Source of the DNA: Scolanthus callimorphus
Lineage: Eukaryota > Cnidaria > Anthozoa > Actiniaria > Edwardsiidae
Direction: 5' to 3'
Assembly (NCBI GenBank): GCA_033964015.1
Contig: CM066915.1
Coordinates: 13,680,372 to 13,744,371, forward strand
DNA: 64,000 bases
In this document: piece after piece, positions 45,814 through 54,686 of the stretch
Numbering within the stretch: the stretch's first letter is position 1
Layout of the letters: every line of letters starts with the position of its first letter
Made by a program: the position numbers and the translations under genes
The notes under the pieces: model-generated
Told to the model about the DNA's origin: nothing
Databases searched by the model: none
What the model saw: the letters and a program-made list of their open reading frames with translations, nothing else

Positions 45814-48039
45814 CTAAATTAGACTAACAAACTGGAAAAGCGACGCCTCCACGCCAATCGCAGTCAAAGAACCATTGGAAGGATCCTTGAGAAATTCGTT
45901 CGCGTAAGAACGTCCTAAATGCCAGCGCGATAATAGGTCTGCCCTCCTGTTCGAACCAGTATCGTGATAGACGGCTCGCAATTCGAAGTCCAAGATCGAG
46001 ATATGAAACCAGAGTTCCCGTAGACAGGCAGCGAGTAACGGATCACGCACGCGACCAGAGTTTAGCGCGGACACTACTGCCATGTTGTCACAATATACCA
46101 GAATACGCAAACCCCGCCAACGAGATCCCCACAGTCGAACCGCTACCAAGATAGCCAGAGCCTCGAGCTGATGAATTGCAGGAAAACGCGTCAAAACCCA
46201 ATCCGGAAAGGCGACATGAAAATATTGATCTAGAGTCCAGCCACCACAACCGGTGAGGCAGGCGTCCGTGGCAAATATTGAGTCTACAGGTGACCAAACC
46301 GATGCTGGAATAACACTGACTCCATTATATGCACGTAAAAACCGTTGCCACCAGACAATGTCCTTGCGAAATTCAGATTTGAGAGTAATATGATGACTTG
46401 GACGCGAAACTGACCGTAATAAATCCAATAAACGAGTAATAAACAAACGACTCTGACGAACACATTTGGAAACAAAACTAAGCTTTCCTATCAGTGACTG
46501 AAGTTCACGTTTAGTACAAGAACTACGCGAAACCCACGAAGCGAGCAAAGCGTCGAGCTCGGCAAGTCTCTCCGGTGTGACAGAAAGTGTCATAGCTTCA
46601 GTATCTACCAAAACGGCCAGACACACTGCTGAGGTGTTAGGTGCGCAGGCCTTTTTAACAGATTCGTGAAGACCCAGATCCAATAACAGAGACCGGCAAA
46701 ACTGAAAAGCTCGTGAAGCATCCTCCGCGCGCTCTACTCCCATAAAGTCATCCAAATAGTTAAACACTTTATAACCCGCATCTTCACAAATGGCGGCCAC
46801 CGCACTGGTTGCTTGTTGACAAGCCATAGCCGACATGCGCAAACCCATCGCTAAGACCACATCGAAATAGTACCGCTCTTTCCAGCAGTACCCCAAAAGC
46901 GGGTAGTCAAAAGGGTCTACCGGGAATTGACGGTATGCGCGATGCAAATCCAACTTAAAAATCTGACATCCACGTCCTACACGAGCCACCTCCGCCGCAA
47001 TATAATCCACGGTAGGATAAGTCACAGAACAGTCCTCCCCCAAATACCTGGTAGAGGAGATCCCATCGTTTACGGAAAATCCAAAAGGCCAGCTCAGATC
47101 CAAAATGACCCGGCGCTCATCTGCTGAGTCACCCTTTGGAACAGAGTTCAGTGGAGAAAAGGCGGTGAGCGAGGAAAAGGGGTTACTAGTGAACGGTCCA
47201 ATAACAGAAGAATGCGCTAACTCCGATAACAAATACTTATCAATAGCGTCCGGAAATGCCAAAGCCCCACGATGAGCATGATAATCAGGTTTAAGCGGCC
47301 TGGAATAATCAAAATCCAATGGCCAACCGAACTCCAAAAAGTCACAAATATAGGCGTAGGAAGAGGCTGCCAACAAGGAACGCCACATAGAAATGTTGAG
47401 ATTCGAGGGTACCGGGATACGCGCCAACTGGAAATTGGGCAATCCGGTCGCATAAACACGCTCATGCAATTGTAAAAACATCTGTGAACGCGCCCCAGGA
47501 ATCGGAGAACTGTCACTGATTTCCGTCACGTCAGTTGAAAGACCCGTACAAACAACAGGCGAAATACCGTCAGGAACCGGGACCGGAACGCCATCACGGG
47601 AAAATGGAGCGGAGGAAACATCCCTTGGAATCCACTCTAAACGATCAACTGAAACGTCCTCTGAGGAAACTGCAGCAATGGAATCCTCCAAGAGACCACA
47701 CGCCGAAGCGTCAGTCCCACACTCCACCGAAACGTCATCCGGAGAAGAATCGCGAACTGAAACGTCATCCAGTTCACCAACTAAAATGTTATTTAAACAG
47801 CCCGACGAAACGTCATCCGCAGGGAAAAATTCGTGAACTGAAACGTCATCCAGATCACACACAAAAACGTTTTGCAAACAATCCACTGAAGCGTCATCCG
47901 GCGACAAGTTATAAACTGGAGCGTCATCCAGTCCACATGCTACAACGTTAGTCATACAATCCACAGAAGCCTTAACCGGGGAAACTGCAGTTACACGATC
48001 CATGGAAACATCCAAACTAAGCAAAGTATCAAAGGTCAC
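45814..48039 (-). CDS. RT-RNase H polyprotein of the Ngaro-like element
   Basis: A 741-codon uninterrupted frame. The first ~190 residues carry degenerate repeats built on DDVSV and DDASV. RT follows: VPKGDSADERRVILDLSWPF, FKLDLHRAYRQFPVDPFDYP (motif A), LAMGLRMSAMACQQAT (motif B) and VFNYLDDFMGVE (YLDD, motif C). RNase H then reads SIFATDACLTGCGGW, HQLEALAILVAVRLW and VYCDNMAVVSALNSG with its D, E, D residues. This is the typical DIRS/Ngaro layout, and the frame could still be translated. Confidence 0.9.
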   Translation of the reverse strand: MTFDTLLSLDVSMDRVTAVSPVKASVDCMTNVVACGLDDAPVYNLSPDDASVDCLQNVFVCDLDDVSVHEFFPADDVSSGCLNNILVGELDDVSVRDSSPDDVSVECGTDASACGLLEDSIAAVSSEDVSVDRLEWIPRDVSSAPFSRDGVPVPVPDGISPVVCTGLSTDVTEISDSSPIPGARSQMFLQLHERVYATGLPNFQLARIPVPSNLNISMWRSLLAASSYAYICDFLEFGWPLDFDYSRPLKPDYHAHRGALAFPDAIDKYLLSELAHSSVIGPFTSNPFSSLTAFSPLNSVPKGDSADERRVILDLSWPFGFSVNDGISSTRYLGEDCSVTYPTVDYIAAEVARVGRGCQIFKLDLHRAYRQFPVDPFDYPLLGYCWKERYYFDVVLAMGLRMSAMACQQATSAVAAICEDAGYKVFNYLDDFMGVERAEDASRAFQFCRSLLLDLGLHESVKKACAPNTSAVCLAVLVDTEAMTLSVTPERLAELDALLASWVSRSSCTKRELQSLIGKLSFVSKCVRQSRLFITRLLDLLRSVSRPSHHITLKSEFRKDIVWWQRFLRAYNGVSVIPASVWSPVDSIFATDACLTGCGGWTLDQYFHVAFPDWVLTRFPAIHQLEALAILVAVRLWGSRWRGLRILVYCDNMAVVSALNSGRVRDPLLAACLRELWFHISILDFELRAVYHDTGSNRRADLLSRWHLGRSYANEFLKDPSNGSLTAIGVEASLFQFVSLI
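47640..48010 (-). repeat. Intragenic degenerate repeat encoding DDVSV motifs
   Basis: On the minus strand GATGACGT-like blocks recur at roughly 55-80-bp spacing, coding for variants of CDLDDVSVHEF, GELDDVSVRDS, PDDVSVECG and SEDVSVDRL. They lie in the N-terminal part of the RT-RNase H polyprotein. The number and spacing of units are irregular. Confidence 0.7.
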
Positions 48040-48075
48040 ATCCCTGGTCAGAATATCCGGTAAGGCCGCATCGCG

Positions 48076-48550
48076 TCAAGCAGAAACGGTAGCCGATCCA
48101 GAAACTCCGGTACCGCCTGTGGCTGAGGAATCCTGAGAGATCAACGGACATTCGGGCGACGATTCAGGATGCGATTGTTTGGCCTGCGAAGTAATCCAAC
48201 AACGAGCGCAAATATGTTGAACCCACTTTCGCTGGTTTGACTTAACATACCCATAATGTGCCCCCGATTGACTGCACTTGCCGCGCTGATAAGCACTGCA
48301 GTAGAAAACGTTCGACGCAGAGGAACCAGACGGCGAAGGCTTAGGAGCTCTAGAGAAACCAGGACGCTGCAACACAAGAAACTCCAAGTGATGAGATGAC
48401 TGGCCCCAGCGCAGACGACCACACTCGATCTCATATAATACCGCCGCGTGTAAATATCGAACTGAAGCCCAGGGATAAGATGTTGCCAAATACATCAAAT
48501 GCGTGAAGTGATCGGTACGCGCCGACCTCTCGCTTGCCTCGAGGGAGGAC
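48076..48550 (-). pseudogene. Gag of the Ngaro-like element, 5' end missing
   Basis: The frame enters from the truncation point and reads EASERSARTDHFTHLMYLAT, YLHAAVLYEIECGRLRW, then NVFYCSAYQRGKCSQSGAHY and HICARCW. This is a cysteine/histidine cluster typical of DIRS/Ngaro gags. It ends at a stop near 48076. The apparent ATG at the truncation point is created by the junction and is not the native start. Confidence 0.75.
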
Positions 48551-49078
48551 ATCACACATTTAGAAAAAGGTTTCCAGCCCTAGAAGAAGCAATTAAGAAG
48601 TGGAACCCACGAAAAAAACACGAGAAAGAAAAATACCTAGAGGATTTCTCTGTTAAACGCTGGCTGGACCTGCCTGAAACAAGGAAGCGAGAACATTCCT
48701 TCTCGGACTGTAAGGGTTGCTACCAGAATTGTCCATCCATTCAGGCACTATTTCCTGTTTGAAGTCCTAACCTGAAAGGCAAGACAAAACAAAACCCTTT
48801 TAGTGTTCTGGGAGATATTAGTAACCGCTTCAAGGCAAACAACAAAGGGCATGTCAATAAGACAACTGCAGCATCAGCAGCGAAAGAAATCTACCAGTCA
48901 CTAAATCCCTCATTTCAGAAATGGTCTGGCATAAAATTAGGTGAAGCCTTAGCAAAGGTTCCTGAGGCTGGAGTTGAGGTTAAAAAGTCAGAAGTTGAGA
49001 AAAAGAGACTTCGCCGTAAGTGCTGCGAAAGACAAAGGAGGGGGTCGAAGGACATTGGAAAACTACATCATTTGCAAG
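48551..49078 (+). pseudogene. Unidentified transposon-like gene, N-terminal part (right of insertion)
   Basis: After the duplicated 180 bp the frame continues CYQNCPSIQALFPV, then a shift leads to NPFSVLGDISNRFKANNKGH and TTAASAAKEIYQSLNPSFQK, ending in basic KKRLRRKCCERQRR and a donor CAAG|GTAATT at 49079. A second copy of that donor region follows 171 bp later. I do not know this family's function. It resembles proteins annotated as uncharacterised in many cnidarian genomes, which suggests a mobile repeat. Confidence 0.5.
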
Positions 49079-49330
49079 GTAATTTTTTTCAAATTTAATT
49101 TCAAGGGCAAACACTTATTTTTGTTTTTCAAAGATCTGCCCCATTACACATTATAATGAAAAATAGCCTTATTCAAATAATTTGATGCGACTCTGATTTG
49201 GCATATGGCTTCATTAATTATTAATTCTATTTTTTGCATCATTTGCAAGGTAAATTTTTTTAAATTTGATTTCAAGGGCAAAAGCTGTTTTTTTTTTCAA
49301 AAGATCTGCCTCATTACACACCTTATTTTG
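49066..49330. repeat. ~171-bp tandem duplication spanning a splice donor
   Basis: CATCATTTGCAAGGTAA and TTTCAAGGGCAAA followed by AAGATCTGCC-CATTACACA occur at 49066-49150 and again at 49238-49322 with small differences. Each copy has the exon end CAAG followed by GT. Confidence 0.75.
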
Positions 49331-49551
49331 ATTATTAATTTTATTTTTTCAGATTAAAATGACAGAAAATAAACCATCTGCTATATGACATGCAAGCTCA
49401 CCTGTTTAAAAACAGCTAACACATCACCCAACACTATCAGCATGTAGTTCACACTTTCTTGGTTCCATTCCAATAAGGCACTTGCTGCATGCTGATCAGT
49501 GCAGAAATAGGTGAATGGTCCAGTAGATAATTTATGTTTTTTTTTTTTCAG

Positions 49552-50511
49552 ATGTCTTGGCAATCGGCAATCATTTTCTGCAAGGCAGAAGGACAGGTTA
49601 ATTGCATCTTTTGAATCAAAAAGAGAAGCAGTCAAAAGGAGAGAAAGCCATTGCACTTGAAAAAGCTGGCAAAAGGAAGAAGAAAAAGCACACAGGAAAA
49701 GGAAACATGCAAGGATGGAATAAGCAAGGTTTACTTAATGAGGTGCGAGGTTATGAAAAGGGAGCGGCAGTTAACTGGTCTGAATTAGCACGGAAGTATC
49801 AAGTAAAGGACAAGCAAGGCAATGTTCCCAGAATGGAGGACAAATTGTACAGGATACTCTAGTAAGCAATGGTATTGACATCCACCAATTTAGGAATAAA
49901 CGCTCAAGTAACAGAGAAGCCAGTATTCCAAGAGTAAGAAGAAAAAAGCTGCGTGGTCATGGTGGAGAGATAACAGTGCCAACTCCTGAATGTAATGATT
50001 CCCTGAAGGAAACCATAAAATTAAAGATAAGAAGTGGTATATCTGTCGGTGAGATGATTGTCCCAAAGAAATACTCTAAACTGATCCTAAACAAGCAAAA
50101 TGAGGTAGAAGCTATAGAGTTTATTGTGGAGGGAAGAAAGAGGCCGCTTGAAGAAGTCAGGAGAAAAGCATTAGACAAGCAGAAACACTTTACAAGACAG
50201 CACCCGGACACTGTATATGATGAAATGACAAGATTAGAAGTGAGCAAGCGTCTCCAAGACCTGAGTGAGTTTGATGATAATGACTCATTAACTAAGATGC
50301 GCAACAAATTAAAGGCACTAGAGCGAACAAGGCATCTTTCCATCTGGCATGATCACTCAACAGTTTCTAACCATGGACATTTGCTGTTCTTAGTTTCGGT
50401 TCTCTATGACAAGGCAATCCACCTGACACCTGAAGAGTACCGAGCAAAAACAGGTCAAGTTCGAGACATCCAAGAAGAAGTAGGGCGTCCTCACGTCTAT
50501 ATTATTGCAAG
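49552..50511 (+). pseudogene. Unidentified transposon-like gene, second exon, frameshifted
   Basis: The acceptor is a long T tract ending TTTCAG at 49551, and the donor is GCAAG|GTGAGT at 50512. Motifs in order are RLIASFESKREAVKRRE, then KAGKRKKKKHTGKGNMQGWN, SELARKYQVKDKQGN, and after further shifts a long frame with NDSLKETIKLKIRSG, EFIVEGRKRPLEEVRRKALD and ERTRHLSIWHDHSTVSNHGH. The RKYQV segment looks like a helix-turn-helix entry. At least two single-base frameshifts (near 49640 and 49830) break this copy. Confidence 0.55.
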
Positions 50512-50841
50512 GTGAGTTTTTAAAATAGCAAAATGGAATGTTTTACAAAAATACTGTTAACTCCTTGTTAAGCTCTCGACTTAAATTTAATAATACAGTT
50601 TTTTAACAGCTCAGGGTCATAGCATAAGGAAGGAACACAGGGCATACCCCCCTCCCCCCTAAAAAGGATAATAATAATAATTATTATTATAACCATACTA
50701 ATGTTGCTATTTTTAACAAGAAATAATTGGAAAACAATCATTACTAAAATAATGTAATGAATAACTATCATAAGCTTATAAAGTGGTGAGAGGCAGATGA
50801 TATAAGTGTTATATAAGTAATCATCTTGTTGTTGTTGGCAG

Positions 50842-52514
50842 ATCCAATGACACAGATGCTGATCAACTTGCGTATGCAGAAACAAGATGCAAATGCCTAA
50901 TGAACATAAATGATGCTATAGAAATTGTACCTGGAGTTCCCATCTATGACAAAATGAGGTTCTGCAAAGGGGATGGTCCTGCTGTAGATTTGGAATGTGG
51001 CCAACAAAGGGGAGGGTACTATGGTTGTGCAGGCTGTTATGTTCATGCAAAAATGACCCACCAGCTGGATCATGTCTTTAGGTGCCCATCAGTTACATTG
51101 AAGGAAAGACAAGCCACCATACTTGAAGGGTCTGTTGCAAGAAAGAACACATTGCTACACAACCCAAATCCCGTAGCTTTTCTAAGTAGGCCTGATTTAG
51201 AGCAAGAGCTTGCTAGCAGGGGCATTGAAGTAATCGATGATCATTTGAAAGTAAATCTCCAGAAAGAGCTTACAGACCACCTCCAGGGCCAAAAGCGAGT
51301 ACCAGCTATACTTTATTACACCCCTGAGGCTTCTTTGGACACTCTCAACCTAGAGAGTTATGAGGTCCTCTCCTGTGAGCCCATGCATGATCTTGCAGGC
51401 CATATTGCTAATGTTCTGGTTGAGCTACCCCACATTTGCCACAAAAGAACCAGTCAACTCTTCTTAAAGACAACACTGACCTAGCTTTTGAGGGGAAAGA
51501 CAAAAAACGGGCTTGTGATCAACGATACACACTACTGATGGTTTCATCCCAGATGCGCCACAGAGTACCTTTGAAGCACCAACAACTGCTCAACACCCTT
51601 GCGAGCATGCAACAGATATTGTATGAAAAGGATGAATGCCGATGTCCTACATCTATTCTCCGCTATCACAACCAAAGCTTTCTGCATGCAATTTTGTGTT
51701 TTGAGATCCTTGGTTACAAACCAAAAGAACTTACATGCAGAAAACTTTATGGAAAATATTTCCATAACCTTATCAGTCATGCACCTATGCAACAGAGGCT
51801 AGTATCTGGATGTTTGATTAATGCAGAGGACGAGGAGAGGCTATTTAATCATTAATGGGATAACAAAATCTACATCTTCCAAGCATCCATGTCACATCAT
51901 TGGCAATCTACTAGTTCGGTTACAGGCTGAAGAGGAACTGAGAGAGATCAATGAGGGAAACAGGGCCTGTGAGCATGAGATCAAGATCACAAAGCTTGCA
52001 AAGAGTTTGACAGAGATTCCCGACACATTATTTCCTGCATATATCTTGCAGAAATATTCACGTTACTGGCAGGCTCACCTGGAAAGGATAAGCGATTTCC
52101 TCTTGGCTGGTCCAGATGTGTGGTGGGAATATGATGGTGAAAATGTCATATTTCATGATGCTGAAGCCCAGTCCCCCTCCAGGCCAGAAGGCCCCTCACT
52201 TCACCATTTTCGCTCCAGTACAATCCGTGATGAAGAAACCCATCTTACAGAATGCTGGAGCAAATGTTTGGAAGAGAAAGTTCGTATTCCAGCACATCCT
52301 GTATATTCCAGACGCACATGACATTGGTGTCCACAAAGTCTATACAAGATTCCTAGCATGCATGGAAGATAACAATCTTGATGATACACAATTACTTCCA
52401 GAGGATGACAACAGTACATGTCCCAATGAGGAGGAGGAGGTGGTGCTTAACTTGAGAGAGATTACTACACATTCAAATCCAGTGTGTCCCCTGGTTATTG
52501 TGTCCTCCAGCTGA
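50842..52514 (+). pseudogene. Unidentified transposon-like gene, third exon, candidate catalytic part
   Basis: The acceptor GTTGGCAG at 50841 joins in phase with the previous exon. The first frame has IYDKMRFCKGDGPAVDLECG and QQRGGYYGCAGCYVHAKMTH, a conserved G-D-G-P-A plus C-x2-C pattern. A SAP-like pair of helices follows (LEQELASRGIEV ... LQKELTDHLQG), then YEVLSCEPMHDLAGHIANVL. After frameshifts near 51440 and 51850 it continues RLVSGCLINAEDEERLFN, HPCHIIGNLLVRLQAEEEL and YWQAHLERISDFLL. It ends at TGA 52514. It is probably a DDE-type or related transposase of a family I cannot name. Confidence 0.55.
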
Positions 52515-52847
52515 CCCCCAGCCAGTAATCCTCGTTGAGAGGGGTAGGCTGTATTGGAAAAAGTAAAAAAGTAAAGTCCCCCCCTGCCAAGAAGGGCGTT
52601 GAAAAGTGACCCCCACCCCAGTATTTGTATGGAAAAGAGCAGGGAGATGTGCCAAGCAATAAAATAAATCAAGCCAATCAAGCAATCAAATTTATTTGAA
52701 AATTTGAAAATTTAATCATTACAAAATTTGAAACTGCAAACGTTTTTAGGGTTGAAAAGATTACCAAATATTTTAGGGGGGTATTTTTGGGATATTTTGC
52801 AGGGATACAGCTGAGGCACCAAATGAGGCAAGATATGGGGATTAGGG
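52515..52847. other. Non-coding stretch after the unidentified gene
   Basis: G/C homopolymer-rich followed by AT-rich DNA. No terminal inverted repeat matching the region upstream of 43934 was seen, so the end of the transposon-like unit is not defined. Confidence 0.4.
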
Positions 52848-53380
52848 GGAACCAGAACATATAAGTGAGTTGAAACGTGTAACAGCGCGACAACCTGCGA
52901 ACAACTCGCGATCAATAAACACCATATTTGGAAAGCATCAGGTTCTCTGTTTAGCCAATGAGCAACGGGAGATTTAATTCGTCATATTTTCTAAAAATAA
53001 CGCGCGCGAATTCCTCACAACAGAACAGAAGCACAAAATGAGTTTAGTTCACTGTTTTACCATGCTCAAAACCCACCAAAAATATTTTTGTATCATAACT
53101 TTTGCTGTTCTCGTTTTTGATTGACTGATTTGCCATGGTAAATAAGAGTGCAGACACGCTGTTTGCATCAACACGCGCGCGCGCTTCTAAAGGAACGGAA
53201 AACAGTTCGAATGGGCGTGCAATCCCAACGGAAAAGTCTTATGTGAATTTTGATTGGCTTCACGCAAGGGCATTGTTTTCCAAATATGGTGTTTAGTGAT
53301 CGCGAGTTGTTCGCTGGTTGTCACATCAGATTCATTCGTTTGTTACATGTTTCAACTAAGTTATATGTTTCTGGGGGAAC
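52848..53380. mobile_element. Inverted-repeat element (~533 bp, ~90-115-bp arms)
   Basis: The left arm (AACCAGAACATATAAGTGAG, then GAACAACTCGCGATCAATAA and CACCATATTTGGAAA) is mirrored at the right (TTTCCAAATATGGTGTTTAG, TGATCGCGAGTTGTTCG and ATATGTTTCTGGGGG). The interior has (GC)n-like ACGCGCGCGCGC tracts and no gene. Confidence 0.75.
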
Positions 53381-53517
53381 TTGTCTAGAGGCAAGTCCTC
53401 AGACTTGCCTCTAGACAATCCCTCTGTGTTGAAATCAAACAATTCACTTGTGACCGAGACAACTCTGGGCTGAGAGATATGGTATTTGTTTAGGGACAGC
53501 ATAAAGCTGTCTCAGGG

Positions 53518-54025
53518 GTCATATGAGTCAAGAAATAGGACAGGGCAATTCTTGTTAGGGGCTGCTGTAAGGTCTAACAGCCCTATCAGTCTCAAACAGC
53601 ATAGGGCTGCTGTTAGGAAAAAAACAGCTGGGAGGAAGCATTCCTTACTCCCACGTCTAAAAGGCAGGGCACATAATGATCAACACCTACAGCCCTAACA
53701 GCCCTAACAGCCCTGGCTGGCCTGACAACCCTAACAGCCAACAAACAGCAGAGAGGAAGCATTCCTAAAAGGCGGGGCACATATTATGATCAACACCTAA
53801 CAGCCCTCTGTAAGGGCTGTTAAGACTGTTAGAGCTGTTAAGACTGTTAGGGCTGTTAGGTCTGTAAGTGGTGTTAGGGTTGTTGTGTTTATCATAATTT
53901 GTGCCCCAGGTCTTTTAAGAGGTGGGAGTAAGGAATGTTTTCTCGATGCTGGTTTTGCTGTTAGGTCTGTTAGGCCTAACAACAGCCCTAACAAGAATTT
54001 CCCTGTCCTATTCCTTGACAGGTCA
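53518..54025. mobile_element. Foldback element rich in AACAGCCCT / AGGGCTGTT repeats
   Basis: ATAGGACAGGGCAATTCTTG at the left is mirrored by AAGAATTTCCCTGTCCTATT at the right. Inside, GGAAGCATTCCTTACTCCCA (left) faces TGGGAGTAAGGAATG (right). Between them are short direct repeats of CTAACAGCC on the left and inverted TGTTAGGGC on the right. The long inverted order suggests a foldback-type element or an inverted duplication of a minisatellite. Confidence 0.7.
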
Positions 54026-54117
54026 GGGGTTGGGCCAACTTTCTTGATTGTGCGTGCCGCATGTGCGTGCCGCCAGTTTTGTCCCTACCCCAAAGTTGTC
54101 CCAGGGTCTTCATACTA

Positions 54118-54244
54118 GTCCAATACTCTGACAAATTTATGCATGGTATTGTTCTTCTCCATTGTATTGCCTCGTTCTTTAATACACTCCATTGCACTCC
54201 ATTGTTTTAGACAATGCCTTGCATAAATTTGTCAGTGTATTGGA
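54118..54244. repeat. Imperfect palindrome (35-bp arms)
   Basis: GTCCAATACTCTGACAAATT at 54118 is mirrored by AATTTGTCAGTGTATTGGAC ending at 54244; about 60 bp of spacer lies between the arms. Confidence 0.85.
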
Positions 54245-54267
54245 CAACCCTCAGGGTCTTCTCCATC

Positions 54268-54430
54268 GTTTTTCAAAATGGTGGTTGACTCGGGAGAAGA
54301 CCCTGGGGAGGCTGAGTCACATGACCATTTCACAACAAAGGACAACCTCGTTCCCATGTTTTCAAACATTGGTCATGTGACTCAGCCTCCCCCAGGGTTT
54401 TCTACTCGACCAACCGCCATCATGAAAATT
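54268..54430. repeat. Inverted repeat (~65-bp arms)
   Basis: ACCCTGGGGAGGCTGAGTCA plus CATGACCAT is mirrored by ATGGTCATGTGACTCAGCCT-like sequence plus CCCCCAGGG, and AATGGTGGTTGACTCG by CGACCAACCGCCAT. It lies directly beside the preceding palindrome and may form one composite element with it. Confidence 0.75.
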
Positions 54431-54686
54431 ACCCACAAGACCCTGGGGATGAGGTTGATATTTCGCCTCATGTGAACAAGCCCTACGGGTGTCTACATTT
54501 TTATTAGTTGAGTTGTCTTCATGCTTTTTGTGTTTTGTAAAAGGCAGAAAGGCAATAATATTAGTCTAAATATAATAAATGTATTTTTGATACTACAATT
54601 AACTACTACCATCTTTTATTCCTTATAATAGTTGGAGCTCCGCTTTTAGGCAGTGCCTAAATCTATATATTAAAGAACATATGCAG

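Larger units (their letters stand above)
44310..48550 (-). mobile_element. Ngaro/DIRS-type tyrosine-recombinase retrotransposon, 5'-truncated
   Basis: Minus-strand order is gag (48550-48076), RT-RNase H (48039-45814), tyrosine recombinase (45710-44824), then direct repeats of 135 bp at 44648-44782 and 44306-44440 around a 207-bp unit. This matches the B1-A2-B2 3' end of split-direct-repeat elements. No methyltransferase domain lies between RNase H and recombinase, which points to Ngaro rather than DIRS proper. The expected 5' A1 repeat is absent; the element begins inside gag. It is flanked by a 180-bp direct duplication of the interrupted gene. Confidence 0.85.

Noticed and set aside
46927..47951. 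Plus-strand frames of 66-138 codons opposite the Ngaro-like polyprotein
   Set aside because: They are antisense shadows of the minus-strand RT-RNase H and its DDVSV repeat.
45814..48039. Host gene encoding a 741-residue protein
   Set aside because: YLDD, RNase H residues, direct terminal repeats and the adjacent tyrosine recombinase show it is a retrotransposon polyprotein.
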